The position numbers and the translations under genes were made by a program. 64,000 nt of DNA from Xanthomonas arboricola (GTDB lineage Bacteria; Pseudomonadota; Gammaproteobacteria; Xanthomonadales; Xanthomonadaceae), in the NCBI RefSeq assembly GCF_002940665.1, contig NZ_MIGY01000003.1:248001-312000 (forward strand), in the 5' to 3' direction. The number at the start of each line of letters is the position of its first letter. Within the stretch, counting starts at the first letter, position 1. The notes beneath the pieces were generated by a model. It did no database searches. It had not been told where the DNA came from and saw only the letters and a program-made list of their open reading frames with translations. Positions 28,334-38,260 of the stretch are shown here, piece by piece.

Positions 28334-28547
28334 CAACGCAAAACCTGCCGGCCGCAGCGCTGCCAGACGAGGGCCGGCGCCCGTGGCTTCCACTCGGCCT
28401 CATCGGTCGTGCATGTCGCCTGCCTGACGACCGCTCACTGCGTTTGCCGATCACGCAACGCCCGCAGCGACCGCCCATCGAAATTTTGTTCAATCCGTCG
28501 CTGCGGTCGCTGGCCATGCTGTGGCGCCCCGCTACGGATTCCGCGTT

Positions 28548-29150
28548 ATGGACCATCTTGTCGCAATGGCCAGCTTCGCGCTGGTGTGCTCGATTTCGCC
28601 CGGGCCGGTCAACCTGGTCGCGCTGAGCACCGGCGCCAGCGCCGGCGTGCGTGCCGGGCACGGCCACGTGATCGGCGCCACCATCGGCTTCGTCGCGCTG
28701 CTGCTGTTGGTGGGCATGGGACTGCAGCAGGTGCTGCTGCGCTGGCCGCTGCTCGGCCGTGCACTGCATCTGGCAGGGGTGGCGTTTCTGCTCTACATGG
28801 CCTGGCGCCTGCTGCGCGACGATGGCGTCATCAAGACGGGCGGGGCGCGCCCGGCTGCCTCGTTCTGGACCGGTGCGGTGATGCAATGGCTCAACCCCAA
28901 GGCCTGGTTGGCGGCGACCTCCGGCGTTGCCCTGTATGCGACGGCAGGCACCACGCAACTGGCGGGGTTTGCGGCGTTGTATGCGCTGATCTGCTATCCC
29001 TCGCTGGGGTGCTGGTTGCTGGCCGGCGCCGTGCTGCGGCGGCACGTGCAGGTGCCAAGGCAGCTGCGGCGGTTGAACCGGGTGCTGGCCGCGCTGCTGG
29101 TGCTGAGCGCGGCCTATCTGTTGCTGGAATGGGGTACGGCATTGCGGTAA
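28548..29150 (+). CDS. LysE/RhtB-family amino acid exporter
   Basis: A 200-aa six-helix membrane protein. The N-terminal SISPGPVNLVALSTGASAG is the LysE signature (SPGP), and FWTGAVMQWLNPKAWLAA is the second conserved block. Members export basic, neutral or thio amino acids; the substrate cannot be told here. Start ATG 28548 (MDHLVAM) is chosen; an upstream in-frame extension has no membrane character. Its last 37 bases overlap the end of the convergent AraC gene, and these two families are often neighbours, so the AraC protein is the likely regulator. Confidence 0.9.
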   Translation: MDHLVAMASFALVCSISPGPVNLVALSTGASAGVRAGHGHVIGATIGFVALLLLVGMGLQQVLLRWPLLGRALHLAGVAFLLYMAWRLLRDDGVIKTGGARPAASFWTGAVMQWLNPKAWLAATSGVALYATAGTTQLAGFAALYALICYPSLGCWLLAGAVLRRHVQVPRQLRRLNRVLAALLVLSAAYLLLEWGTALR

Positions 29151-29986
29151 CGCCCTGGCGTCACCGCCCAGGCACGTTTGAAGCTGCGCTGCAGGTGCGC
29201 CTGGTCGGCGTAGCCATGCGCATAGGCGACCTCGGCAATGTCACCGCCGCGCCGCAAGGCCTCGCGTGCACGCTGGAAACGGCAATCCAGCAGATACGCA
29301 TGCGGGGTCAGTCCGTGCGCCTGACGAAAGCCGCGAATCAATCGCGGCGCAGGCATCCCCGCCAGCGTGCACAGCTCGCGCAGCGATACCGCACGTGCAT
29401 GATGGGTCTGCAGATACTCGGCCACCCGCTGCATCGGCCCGATATCGACCGCAAGCGCACGACTGAGCGGCTCCACATGCAGATGCAGCCGCGCCACGAA
29501 CGCGATCAACGCGCTCTCGCGCGCAAGCGCATCGGCATGGCCATCGGTCAACACGGCATGCATGCGCTCGAAAGCGGCATAGGCCGCCGGGGTCTGGCAC
29601 AACGGCGCTGCCAGCATGTGCACATCCGCATTGGCGGCCAGGCCGAGTGCGCGCTGTTGTTCGCGCAGCCACGCCACGTCCAGATACAGCATGCGGAACG
29701 ACCAGTCCTGCTGCTGATCCGGATTGCAGGCATGCACATCGCCCGGGTTGATCAGGGTCAGCGACCGCGCCCCCACCTGCGCCTTCATGCGTCCATTGCG
29801 ATAACGCGCAAGCCCGCGGTCGACCGCGCCCACCGACCATTGCTCGTGCGTATGCGCGGCGTAACACAGGCTGCGGCTGTTGACCACCTGGCGCAGTTCG
29901 ACGAAGGGCAACGCCGGATCGCGCCAGAAACCCTGCCCACCCTGCACGGGCAGCTGCGTCCCGCATGTCGATTCATCCCTTGGCAT
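29114..29986 (-). CDS. AraC-family transcriptional regulator
   Basis: A 290-aa regulator. The N-terminal ~150 residues form the cupin-like sensing domain (HTHEQWSVGAVDRG, INPGDVHACNPD). The C-terminal ~100 residues hold two helix-turn-helix motifs: LRELCTLAGMPAPRLIRGFRQ and the terminal VAYAHGYADQAHLQRSFK with WAVTPGRYR, the AraC signature. ATG 29986 fits the domain start; the open frame further upstream is antisense to the DUF885 gene. It is convergent with, and overlaps by 37 bases, the LysE exporter, which it probably controls in response to an amino acid. Confidence 0.9.
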   Translation of the reverse strand: MPRDESTCGTQLPVQGGQGFWRDPALPFVELRQVVNSRSLCYAAHTHEQWSVGAVDRGLARYRNGRMKAQVGARSLTLINPGDVHACNPDQQQDWSFRMLYLDVAWLREQQRALGLAANADVHMLAAPLCQTPAAYAAFERMHAVLTDGHADALARESALIAFVARLHLHVEPLSRALAVDIGPMQRVAEYLQTHHARAVSLRELCTLAGMPAPRLIRGFRQAHGLTPHAYLLDCRFQRAREALRRGGDIAEVAYAHGYADQAHLQRSFKRAWAVTPGRYRNAVPHSSNR

Positions 29987-30137
29987 ATGCGCAAGCCTAT
30001 CGCACTGCAACATGCCTGCGTGCTGCAGGCGTGCGCAGCGGACTTCATGAATTCCAGGCGCCCCCCGTGCGCCGGATGGGTGGCCGGAACGGTGCGGATC
30101 GGGCAAGCTCCCCGCTCGCTTGTTCCCGGAGCCGGTA

Positions 30138-32078
30138 ATGCCCCTCAGCTTTTCCCGCCTGCTGTCCCTGGCCCTGGCCGCCGTGCTGAGCCTGTCAGTG
30201 GCAGCGCCCGCCGATGCGGCCAAGAAGAAAACCGGCAAGGCACAGACCACGCAAACGCGCGCCAAGGCGAGCAAGGGCAAGAAGACCGCCAAGCCGGCGG
30301 CCAAGACCACCAAGGCCGCCAAGGGTGGCAAGGCCGCCAAGCCCAGGCCGCGTGCAGTGGCCGCACCGGTGGTGCTGACCAAGGCGCAGCAGCTCAACCT
30401 GCTCTACGACCAGTACTGGGATGCCTCGCTCAAGCTCAACCCGCTGCAGGCCACCTTCCAGGGCGAGACCCGTTACAACGACCAGTTGCCCAACTTCCTG
30501 TCGCCGGCGTTCCGGCAGCAGTCGCACGACTTCACCGTGCTGTGGCTGGGCAAGGCCGAAGCGCTGGGGCCGGACGGCCTGAGCGGGCAGGACCTGCTGA
30601 GCTACCAGATCTTCGTGCGCGATGCGCGCAGCGCACTGGCGGCCGAGCAGTTCCCCAGCTGGATGCTGCCGATCAACCAGTTCTACAACATCGCCAGCAT
30701 CGCGGTGGTGCTGGGCTCGGGCACCGGCGCGCAGCCGTTCAAGACGGTCAAGGACTACGACAACTGGTCGCGGCGCGCTGTGGGCATCCCGGACCTGTTC
30801 GACCAGGCCATCACCAACATGCGGGCCGGCATGCAGGCCGGCGTGGTGCAGCCGAAGGTGCTGATGCATAAGGTGCTGCCGCAGCTGGACGCGATCATCG
30901 CGCGCAATGCCGAAGACAGCCTGTTCTGGGGCCCGGTACGCAATCTGCCGGCAGACATGCCCGAGGCCGACAAGCAGCGCATCACCGCCGAGTACAAGCG
31001 GCTGATCGAAGTGCGGATCATGCCGGCGTACCGGGCCTTGCGCGGCTTCATCGCCACCGAGTACCTGCCGGCCTGCCGTGACACCGACGGCCTGACCGCG
31101 CTGCCCAATGGCGCGGCCTGGTACGCCTACGACGTGCGCCAGAGTACTACCTCCGACCTGACTCCGGAGCAGATCCATCAGATCGGTCTGAGCGAGGTCG
31201 CGCGCCTGCAGGCAGAGATCACCGCGCTGGCCAAGCAGGTCAGGTTCCGCGGCAACCTGCCCAAGTTCTACAAGTTCATGCAGACCGACAGGCGCTTCGC
31301 GTTCCGCAGCGAGACCGAATTGCTGGGCTATTACCGTGGCCTGCAGGGACGCGTGCAAACTGCGGTGCCGCGCCTGTTCGATGTCCAGGGCATGCCGGCC
31401 CTGGAAGTACGCGTGGTGGAACCGCAGCGTGCGCAGTCGGCCGCCAGCGGCTCGTACATGCGCCCCAGCGGCGACGGCAGCACACCGGGCGTGTTCTACG
31501 TCAACACCTCCGACCTGGACGCGCGCAAGACCTGGGAGACCGAGAGCCTGTATCTGCACGAGGCCATCCCCGGCCATCACTTCCAGCTCGGGCTGCAGCA
31601 GCGGCTGACCGACCTGCCCAAGTTCCGCCGCCTGGGCGGGGAGACCGCGTATATCGAGGGCTGGGGGCTGTATGCCGAATCGCTGGGCCGCGACCTGGGC
31701 CTGTATCAGGACCCGTACAACTACTACGGCTATCTGCAGAATGCGTTGTGGCGCTCGATTCGCCTGGTCACCGACACCGGCCTGCACAGCAAGGGCTGGA
31801 CCCGCACGCAGGCGATCGACTACATGCTCGACAACTCGGCCATGACCCGGACCGATGCCGAGGCCGAGGTGGACCGCTACATGGCCATCCCCGGCCAGGC
31901 GCTGTCTTACAAGGTCGGCGAGATGAAGATCGCGCAGTTGCGCGAGCAGGCGCAACGCGAACTGGGCCCGCGCTTCGATGTGCGCGCCTTCCACACCGAA
32001 GTGCTCAAGGACGGCTCGGTGCCGTTGGATATCCTGCAGGACAAGATCCAGCGCTGGATCGCCACGCAGAAGGGCTGA
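30138..32078 (+). CDS. DUF885 putative metallopeptidase-like secreted protein
   Basis: A 646-aa protein. After a signal peptide (cleavage near ADA-AKK, residue ~28) comes a Lys/Ala/Thr-rich segment of about 45 residues with repeated AAK and KTAK units, then a DUF885 body. The probable zinc site is HEAIPGHH (474-481) with a downstream ETAYIEGWGLYAESLG block, both typical of the family. It probably acts on peptides in the periplasm; substrate unknown. ATG 30138 is preferred to an upstream TTG. It is divergent from the AraC gene (151 bases) and convergent with mmuM. Confidence 0.85.
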   Translation: MPLSFSRLLSLALAAVLSLSVAAPADAAKKKTGKAQTTQTRAKASKGKKTAKPAAKTTKAAKGGKAAKPRPRAVAAPVVLTKAQQLNLLYDQYWDASLKLNPLQATFQGETRYNDQLPNFLSPAFRQQSHDFTVLWLGKAEALGPDGLSGQDLLSYQIFVRDARSALAAEQFPSWMLPINQFYNIASIAVVLGSGTGAQPFKTVKDYDNWSRRAVGIPDLFDQAITNMRAGMQAGVVQPKVLMHKVLPQLDAIIARNAEDSLFWGPVRNLPADMPEADKQRITAEYKRLIEVRIMPAYRALRGFIATEYLPACRDTDGLTALPNGAAWYAYDVRQSTTSDLTPEQIHQIGLSEVARLQAEITALAKQVRFRGNLPKFYKFMQTDRRFAFRSETELLGYYRGLQGRVQTAVPRLFDVQGMPALEVRVVEPQRAQSAASGSYMRPSGDGSTPGVFYVNTSDLDARKTWETESLYLHEAIPGHHFQLGLQQRLTDLPKFRRLGGETAYIEGWGLYAESLGRDLGLYQDPYNYYGYLQNALWRSIRLVTDTGLHSKGWTRTQAIDYMLDNSAMTRTDAEAEVDRYMAIPGQALSYKVGEMKIAQLREQAQRELGPRFDVRAFHTEVLKDGSVPLDILQDKIQRWIATQKG

Positions 32079-32084
32079 CCCCGC

Positions 32085-33047
32085 TCAGCCTGCCTCCCGC
32101 GCGCGCGCCAGCGCGGCGATATCGCGCGGTGTGGTGCGGCAGCAACCGCCGATCAGCCGCGCGCCGGCCGCCAGCCACTGCGCATGCTGATCGGCCAGGG
32201 TGCATGCGACCGTGCTGCCGGCGTGCCACTGTTTCGCGTCGGCATCGTAGTGCTCGCCAGAATTGGGATACACCACCAGCGGCAGTGCCGTCAGCGCTGA
32301 CAGCGTCTGCAACGCGGCGGTGACCTGATCCAGCGCGATGCAGTTGACACCCACCGCGATCACCTGCGCGCAGGCATCCAGCGCAGGCACGACTTGCGTC
32401 AGCGCGGTGCCATCGCTCAAGTGCGCCGCATCGCACAAGGTGAACGAAAACCACGCATGCAGGTGCGGAAATTCCTCCAGCAGCAGGCGCAGCGCGGCGA
32501 TCTCGTTGGCCGACGGCAGCGTCTCGCAGGCCAGCACATCCACCCCCGCCTCGGCCAACGCGGCGATGCGCGGGCGATGGAAGTCCAACAGTTGCGCCAG
32601 CGGCAGGGCGTAATCGCCGCGGTATTCCGAGCCATCGGCCAGGTACGCGCCATACGGCCCGACCGACCCGGCCACCCATAACGGCGCGTCCTGCGGTCGC
32701 GTCTGCAAATGATCGGCACGCGCCTGCGCGGCCAGGGCCACGCTGCGTGCGATCAGCGCCTGCGATTGCGCCAGGTCCAGCCCGCGCGCGGCAAAGCCCA
32801 GCGGCGTGGCCTGGTAGCTGGCGGTGATGGCGCACTGCGCGCCGGTAGCGAAATAGTCGCGATGCACCTGATAGATCAGCTCCGGCTGCTCCATCAGCAC
32901 GCGCGCCGACCACAGCGCATCGTTGAGATTGCAGCCGCGCTGCTCCAGTTCGGTGGCGAGCGCGCCATCCAGCAGCACGTAGCCGTCATGCTGCAGCGCC
33001 TGGCTGAAAGGCGCACCGGCGCGCGGCTGGCGCGGAAGAATCGTCAT
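32085..33047 (-). CDS. mmuM: Homocysteine S-methyltransferase
   Basis: Transfers a methyl group from S-methylmethionine (or SAM) to homocysteine, giving methionine. The protein is 320 aa. Zinc-binding Cys residues are C236 in the VGVNC motif and C302-C303 in IGGCCRTTP. The N-terminal [14 protein letters not shown] is also diagnostic. ATG 33047 has AGGAGG eleven bases upstream. The start overlaps the stop of the permease gene (ATGA), so the two are translated together, an arrangement matching the S-methylmethionine salvage pair mmuP-mmuM of E. coli. Confidence 0.95.
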   Translation of the reverse strand: MTILPRQPRAGAPFSQALQHDGYVLLDGALATELEQRGCNLNDALWSARVLMEQPELIYQVHRDYFATGAQCAITASYQATPLGFAARGLDLAQSQALIARSVALAAQARADHLQTRPQDAPLWVAGSVGPYGAYLADGSEYRGDYALPLAQLLDFHRPRIAALAEAGVDVLACETLPSANEIAALRLLLEEFPHLHAWFSFTLCDAAHLSDGTALTQVVPALDACAQVIAVGVNCIALDQVTAALQTLSALTALPLVVYPNSGEHYDADAKQWHAGSTVACTLADQHAQWLAAGARLIGGCCRTTPRDIAALARAREAG

Positions 33048-34468
33048 GCGGGTTGCCTCCTGCTCGCAAGCCATTGGGTGAGTGCGTAGGCGCCGTAGCA
33101 CAGCGCCACAAACGGGATGCCGCACCACAGCGCAATGCGCTGCTGCGGATCGAATGCCAGCCCGATGCAGGCCAGCAGACAGAGTGCAAAACCCAGTAGC
33201 GGTGTCCACGGATACCACGGCGCGCGATAGGCCAGGCTCTCCGGCGCGATGCCATCGCGCAGCAACTGGCGACGGAAACGATAGTGCGAGGCGCAGATGC
33301 TCAACCACACCACCACCACCGCAAAGCCGGACACCGTCGAAATCGCCACGAACACGGTGTCTGCCGCGTAGACGCCGGTGAGCAGCGCCAACAGGCCGCC
33401 CAACATGCTCAGTACCAAGGCCGGCAACGGGATGCCGCGACGGGTCAGGCGTGCCAGCCGCGCCGGCAGCGTGCCTTCGTTGGCCAGCGACCACAGCATG
33501 CGCGCGGCCGCATACAGGCCGGAATTGGCCGCCGACAGGATCGCGGTCAGGATCACCGCATTCAACACATCGGCCGCATACGGGATGCCCAGCAACGCGA
33601 ACGCGCGCACGAACGGGCTGGTGTCCACGGCTGCCTGCTCGGCCGGCAGCAACGCGGCCAGCACCAGCACGGTGCCGACGAACAGCACCACCAGCCGCAC
33701 CAGCGTGGTGCGGATCGCCAGCGGAATCGCACGCGCCGGCTGCGCGGTTTCGCCAGCGGCCACACCGATCAACTCGGTGCCGGAGAAGGCGAAGTTCACT
33801 GCCACCATCGTCATCAGGATCGGCAGCGTGCCTTGGGCGAACCAGCCGTCGGCGCGCAGGTGGCGCAGTCCGGGTGCCGGCGACCCATCGGCCAACGGCA
33901 GCACGCCGATCACCGCCGCCCCGCCAAGCACGATGAACAGCACAATCGTGATCACCTTGATCAGCGAGAACCAGAATTCGCCTTCGGCAAACCAGCGCGC
34001 CGACACCGTGTTCAAGCCGAAGATCAGCGCGCAGAACAACAGGCACCACGGCCATGCCGGTGTGTGCGGAAACCAGTACTGCATGCAGAACGCCGCCGCG
34101 GTCAGGCTCGAGCCCAGCGCCACCGTCCAGGTCAGCCAGTACAACCACGCCACCACGTACCCGGTGGCCGGGCCGAGATACCGCGCGGCATACACATGGA
34201 AGGCGCCGGTCTGCGGCATCGCCACCGCCAACTCGCCCAGGCACTGCATCACCAGGTACACCACCAGCGCGCCGATCAGATAGGCGATCACCGTGCCGAG
34301 CGCGCCGGTGCTGGCGATGATGTAACCCGTGTTGAAGAACAACCCGGTGCCGATCACGCCGCCCAGCGACAACATCACCAGATGGCGCACCTGCATGCTG
34401 CGCTGGAACTGCGGTGCGGCGGTGGACGACGGCTCGGGCATCGGCGTGTCTGATCGGTGGCAACGCAT
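33044..34468 (-). CDS. mmuP: Amino acid permease, probable S-methylmethionine transporter
   Basis: A 474-aa APC-superfamily permease with about 12 helices. The first is [20 protein letters not shown], the amino acid permease signature; [13 protein letters not shown] is the conserved central block. Coupling with mmuM through an overlapping stop/start argues that it imports S-methylmethionine. Sequence alone fits other substrates of the family (proline, GABA) nearly as well. ATG 34441 (MPEPSS) is an alternative start nine codons in. The 278-base gap upstream, shared with the divergent VOC gene, shows no recognisable riboswitch. Confidence 0.85.
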   Translation of the reverse strand: MRCHRSDTPMPEPSSTAAPQFQRSMQVRHLVMLSLGGVIGTGLFFNTGYIIASTGALGTVIAYLIGALVVYLVMQCLGELAVAMPQTGAFHVYAARYLGPATGYVVAWLYWLTWTVALGSSLTAAAFCMQYWFPHTPAWPWCLLFCALIFGLNTVSARWFAEGEFWFSLIKVITIVLFIVLGGAAVIGVLPLADGSPAPGLRHLRADGWFAQGTLPILMTMVAVNFAFSGTELIGVAAGETAQPARAIPLAIRTTLVRLVVLFVGTVLVLAALLPAEQAAVDTSPFVRAFALLGIPYAADVLNAVILTAILSAANSGLYAAARMLWSLANEGTLPARLARLTRRGIPLPALVLSMLGGLLALLTGVYAADTVFVAISTVSGFAVVVVWLSICASHYRFRRQLLRDGIAPESLAYRAPWYPWTPLLGFALCLLACIGLAFDPQQRIALWCGIPFVALCYGAYALTQWLASRRQPA

Positions 34469-34746
34469 CCTGCCATGCGCAGCCAGGCGAGCGCAGCCAT
34501 GCGATGACTAGCCGTGACGGTGCACCGGCGTGCAACGACCCGCGGGTATGCTTGCGTGCTGCTCATCCGGAAGGTCGCCATGCCGCACGCCCTGCAACCA
34601 CCCATGCATGCGAAGACGTATTGCTCGACCAGCGCGGTGTTGCCCACACGCGCACCGCGTAGCACCGCCGCTGCGCGCCACGCATCGGCGCTCGCCGACA
34701 GTTTCGGCGCGTCGCAGCAGATGCCGCAGCGCTTGCGAGGTGCCGC

Positions 34747-35136
34747 ATGAAGCTCGCCGGCATCCACCACGTGGCGATCATCGCCGGCGACTACGCGGTG
34801 TCCAAACGGTTCTACTGCGACATCCTGGGCCTGCGGGTGCTCGATGAGCATTACCGGCAGGCGCGCGATTCCTGGAAGCTGGACCTGGCATTGCCCGATG
34901 GCGGCCAGATCGAGCTGTTCTCGTTTCCCGCCGCACCGCTGCGCCCCAGCCGCCCGGAAGCGCGCGGCCTGCGCCATCTCGCCTTCCGCGTCGAGGATCT
35001 GGACGCGGCCGTGGCGCATCTCACTGCGCACGGCGTGGCCACCGAAGACATCCGCATCGACGAGTACACCGGCCTCCGCTTCACCTTCTTCGCCGACCCG
35101 GATGACCTGCCGCTGGAGTTGTACGAAGTGGGTTAG
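34747..35136 (+). CDS. VOC-family metalloenzyme (glyoxalase I-like, YaeR type)
   Basis: A 129-aa vicinal-oxygen-chelate protein with two beta-alpha-beta-beta-beta modules. Likely metal ligands are H8 (IHHVAII), E56 (GQIELF), H77 (LRHLAF) and E124 (LPLELYEV). This pattern and size match the YaeR/GloA2 group; the exact reaction is not known. It is a lone gene, divergent from mmuP. A small GCCTGTC/GACAGGC hairpin (35160-35176) follows. The 277 bases to the next gene hold nothing else I recognise. Confidence 0.87.
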   Translation: MKLAGIHHVAIIAGDYAVSKRFYCDILGLRVLDEHYRQARDSWKLDLALPDGGQIELFSFPAAPLRPSRPEARGLRHLAFRVEDLDAAVAHLTAHGVATEDIRIDEYTGLRFTFFADPDDLPLELYEVG

Positions 35137-35413
35137 GCCAAGACCTGTGGAGCATCGACGCCTGTCGACGACAGGCCTGAGGCAGGTTGAAAGCGATCCG
35201 CGCGGCATGCAGGGGATGTCGATGCGGACCTCAAGATCGGCAGTATTCGGCCGCTGTCACCCGCTGCAGTCACCGGAGGCACGGACGCACACAGCTCGTG
35301 GCCTCATTGCGCGCCCTCCAATTGAACGCTGCATCTTTCCGCCACCATACTCCACGGTATACATTCCGGTCAGGCCGTCGACGGCGGCCACAGCAATCCC
35401 TGGGAGGGGACAC

Positions 35414-35863
35414 ATGCGCAAGACCTTCAAGACCCTGATGCTGGCCCTGCCGCTGGCCGCCGCTTCGCTGCTGGCCCAGGCCGCCGATTCCCCGGTGGGC
35501 CGCTGGAAGACCATCGACGACGAAACCGGCAAGCCCAAGTCGGTGGTGCAGATCGAACAGCTCGGCAACGGCACGCTGAGCGGCAAGGTGGTCGACATCC
35601 TGCAGTCCAACCATGGGCCCAACCCGACCTGCGACAAGTGCGATGGCCCGCTCAAGGGCAAGCCGATCAAGGGCATGACCATCCTGTGGGGCCTCAAGCC
35701 CGACGGCACCGCGGTGTGGAGCGGCGGCTCGGTGCTCGACCCGGCCAAGGGCAAGACCTACAAGGCCAAGATCACCCTGACCGACGGCGGCAAGAAGCTG
35801 CAGATGCGCGGCTATGTCGGCATCGAAGCGTTGGGCCGTACTCAGACCTGGATTCGCGAATAG
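35414..35863 (+). CDS. DUF2147 secreted protein
   Basis: A 149-aa protein with a signal peptide (cleavage after AQA near residue 23) and a DUF2147 body: SPVGRWKTIDDETGKPKSVV at the start, a CDKCDG pair in the middle, and IKGMTILWGLKPDG later. The family is exported, small and of unknown function. GGGAGGGGACAC before ATG 35414 gives a strong ribosome-binding site. It is followed by a G-rich repeat arm and a good terminator (35905-35928), so it is transcribed alone. Confidence 0.88.
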   Translation: MRKTFKTLMLALPLAAASLLAQAADSPVGRWKTIDDETGKPKSVVQIEQLGNGTLSGKVVDILQSNHGPNPTCDKCDGPLKGKPIKGMTILWGLKPDGTAVWSGGSVLDPAKGKTYKAKITLTDGGKKLQMRGYVGIEALGRTQTWIRE

Positions 35864-35867
35864 GTCA

Positions 35868-35896
35868 CGAATCAGGAATCGGGATTGGGGAATCGG
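35868..35896 (+). repeat. GGGAATC-type repeat, G-rich arm
   Basis: GAATCAGGAATCGGGATTGGGG starts four bases after the DUF2147 stop. It pairs with the C-rich arm at 36009-36060 just before metG, about 112 bases away; the terminator at 35905-35928 lies between them. Confidence 0.8.
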
Positions 35897-35904
35897 TAAG
35901 AGCA

Positions 35905-35928
35905 GGCGCCCGTGAGGGCGCCTTTTTT
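35905..35928 (+). terminator. Rho-independent terminator after the DUF2147 gene
   Basis: GGCGCCC (35905-35911), loop GTGA, GGGCGCC (35916-35922) then six T. Textbook form. Confidence 0.92.
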
Positions 35929-36008
35929 GCGTGTGTCCATCCTGACGCTACATGCGCGGCCAAAACACCTGCGCGCCTCGACAACACGGCAGCATGACCC
36001 TGCTTTGA

Positions 36009-36060
36009 CCGATTCCCCAATCCCGATCCCCCATTCCCAGCCCCAATCCCGGCTCCCGAC
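36009..36060 (+). repeat. GGGAATC-type repeat, C-rich arm
   Basis: Repeated ATTCCCCAATCCCGATCCCC-like units, partner of the arm at 35868-35896, ending 38 bases before the metG ATG and overlapping its likely promoter region. Confidence 0.8.
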
Positions 36061-36063
36061 TAA

Positions 36064-36072
36064 TGCGATAAT
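36064..36072 (+). promoter_or_regulatory. candidate extended -10 promoter for metG
   Basis: TGCGATAAT resembles an extended -10 element (TGnTATAAT with one change) 26 bases before the metG ATG. The -35 region falls in repeat DNA with no good match. Confidence 0.35.
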
Positions 36073-36098
36073 CGGCTGTCCCCCGCATTACGCCTGCC

Positions 36099-38186
36099 AT
36101 GACCCGCACCGCACTCGTCACCACCGCCCTGCCCTACGCCAACGGGCCGCTGCATCTTGGCCATCTGGTCGGCTATATCCAGGCCGATATCTGGGTGCGC
36201 GCGCGCCGGCTGCGCGGCGACAAGACCTGGTTCGTCTGCGCCGACGACACCCACGGCACGCCGATCATGCTCGCCGCCGAAAAGGCCGGGGTGACCCCGG
36301 AAGCCTTCATCGCCAACATCCAGGCAAGCCATGAGCGCGATTTCGCCGCGTTCGGGGTGACCTTCGATCATTACGATTCGACCAATTCACCGGTCAATCG
36401 CGAACTTACCGAGGCCTTCTACACCAGGCTGGAGGCCGCCGGTCACATCAGCCGTCGCTCGGTGGCGCAGTTCTACGACCCGGCCAAGGGCATGTTCCTG
36501 CCGGATCGCTACATCAAGGGCGTCTGCCCCAATTGCGGCAGCGCCGACCAGTACGGCGACAACTGCGAGGTCTGCGGCGCCACCTACGCGCCGACCGAGC
36601 TGAAAGACCCCAAGTCGGTGATCTCCGGCGCCACGCCGGAGCTTCGCGACTCGGAGCATTTTTTCTTCGAAGTGGGCCATTTCGACGGCTTCCTGCGGCA
36701 GTGGCTGGCCGGCGATGTGGCACTGCCCGGCGTCAAGGCCAAGCTGAGGGAATGGCTGGACACCGAAGGCGGCCTGCGCGCCTGGGACATCTCGCGCGAT
36801 GCGCCGTATTTCGGCTTCCAGATTCCCGGCCAGCCGGGGAAGTATTTCTACGTGTGGCTGGACGCGCCGATCGGCTACCTGTGCAGCTTCAAGACGCTGT
36901 GCGCGCAGATGGGCGAGGATTTCCAAGCGCATCTGGCCGCCGGCACGCAGACCGAACTGCATCACTTCATCGGCAAGGACATCGTCAATTTCCACGGCCT
37001 GTTCTGGCCGGCGGTACTGCACGGCACCGGCCATCGCGCGCCGACCCGGCTGCACGTCAACGGCTACCTCACCGTGGACGGCGCCAAGATGTCCAAGTCG
37101 CGCGGCACCTTCGTGATGGCGCGGACCTTCCTGGACGTGGGCCTGGAACCGGAGGCGCTGCGCTACTACTTCGCGGCCAAATCCTCCGGCGGCGTGGACG
37201 ATCTGGACCTGAATCTGGGCGATTTCATCGCGCGGGTGAACGCCGATCTGGTCGGCAAGTTCGTCAACCTGGCCAGCCGCTGCGCCGGCTTCATCGGCAA
37301 GCGCTTCGACGGCAAGCTGGCCGACGCCCTGCCCGACCCGGCGCAGTACGACCGCTTCGTCGCCGCGCTGGCGCCGATCCGCGAGGCCTACGAGCGCAAC
37401 GATGCGGCCAGCGCGATCCGCCAGACCATGGCGCTGGCCGACGAGGCCAACAAGTACATCGACGACACCAAGCCGTGGGTGATCGCCAAGCAGGACGGTG
37501 CCGATGCGCAACTGCAATCGGTGTGCACGCAGGGCCTGAACCTGTTCCGGATCCTGGTGGCCGCACTCAAGCCGATCCTGCCGCGCACCTGTGCCGAGGC
37601 CGAAGCCTTCCTGTCGGCACCGATGACCAGCTGGGACGACGTCGCCCGCCCGCTGACCGCGCACGTGATCCAGCCCTACACCGCCCTGTTCACCCGTATC
37701 GACCCCAAACTGATCGACGCCATGACCGACGCTTCAAAAGACACCATGACCGCACCCGCGGCACCCGCTGTCGCTACCGCCAAGCCCGCCCCGTCCAAGG
37801 CCGAGACGAAACCGGCGGCCGTTGCCAATCCTCAATCCCCAACCGCCACTGCCAGCCTCATCGGCATCGACGACTTCGCCAAGCTCGACCTGCGCATCGG
37901 CAAGGTGCTGGCATGCGAATTCGTGGAAGGCTCGGACAAGCTGCTGCGCTTCGAACTGGATGCCGGCGAACTGGGCAAGCGCCAGATCTTCTCGGGCATC
38001 CGCGCCAGCTATGGCGAGCCGGAAACGCTGGTCGGCCGCAGCGTGGTGTTCATCGCCAACCTGGCCCCACGCAAGATGCGCTTCGGCATCAGCGAAGGCA
38101 TGATCCTATCTGCCGGCTTCGACGGCGGCGCGCTGGCCCTGCTGGACGCCGATGGTGGTGCGCAGCCGGGGATGCCGGTGCGGTGA
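36099..38186 (+). CDS. metG: Methionyl-tRNA synthetase
   Basis: Charges tRNA-Met for initiation and elongation. The 695-aa protein has the HIGH-type motif HLGH (19-22), a zinc-binding knuckle with CPNCG and CEVCG, and KMSKS at 330-334. A C-terminal EMAP/Trbp111-like tRNA-binding domain starts near IGIDDFAKLDLRIGKV and allows dimer formation. The linker before that domain is Ala/Pro/Lys rich and includes an ANPQSPTATAS stretch that looks like a decayed GGGAATC-type repeat. GGGAATC arms flank the gene on both sides. Confidence 0.97.
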   Translation: MTRTALVTTALPYANGPLHLGHLVGYIQADIWVRARRLRGDKTWFVCADDTHGTPIMLAAEKAGVTPEAFIANIQASHERDFAAFGVTFDHYDSTNSPVNRELTEAFYTRLEAAGHISRRSVAQFYDPAKGMFLPDRYIKGVCPNCGSADQYGDNCEVCGATYAPTELKDPKSVISGATPELRDSEHFFFEVGHFDGFLRQWLAGDVALPGVKAKLREWLDTEGGLRAWDISRDAPYFGFQIPGQPGKYFYVWLDAPIGYLCSFKTLCAQMGEDFQAHLAAGTQTELHHFIGKDIVNFHGLFWPAVLHGTGHRAPTRLHVNGYLTVDGAKMSKSRGTFVMARTFLDVGLEPEALRYYFAAKSSGGVDDLDLNLGDFIARVNADLVGKFVNLASRCAGFIGKRFDGKLADALPDPAQYDRFVAALAPIREAYERNDAASAIRQTMALADEANKYIDDTKPWVIAKQDGADAQLQSVCTQGLNLFRILVAALKPILPRTCAEAEAFLSAPMTSWDDVARPLTAHVIQPYTALFTRIDPKLIDAMTDASKDTMTAPAAPAVATAKPAPSKAETKPAAVANPQSPTATASLIGIDDFAKLDLRIGKVLACEFVEGSDKLLRFELDAGELGKRQIFSGIRASYGEPETLVGRSVVFIANLAPRKMRFGISEGMILSAGFDGGALALLDADGGAQPGMPVR

Positions 38187-38211
38187 ATCGGGAATCGGGA
38201 ATCGGGAATCG
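38184..38211 (+). repeat. GGGAATC-type repeat, G-rich arm
   Basis: Four GAATCGG heptads that begin at the metG stop codon. Partner of the C-rich arm 38329-38363; the spacer carries a REP-like element (38261-38310). Confidence 0.85.
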
Positions 38212-38260
38212 TGGAAGCTACAGCTGGTTGTTGAGGGAGACCTGACACGAGTGCCTGGCC

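Noticed and set aside
29987..30397. N-terminal extension of the AraC gene
   Set aside because: The extra frame is antisense to the signal and Lys-rich region of the DUF885 gene and has no family similarity.
33048..34535. Open minus-strand frame running through the mmuP region into mmuM as one 816-codon frame
   Set aside because: The upstream part is an out-of-frame reading of the permease; the true mmuM starts at 33047 with a good AGGAGG site.
34469..34746. Possible SAM riboswitch before mmuP
   Set aside because: I looked for paired conserved elements on the minus strand and saw no pattern of a known SAM-sensing class.
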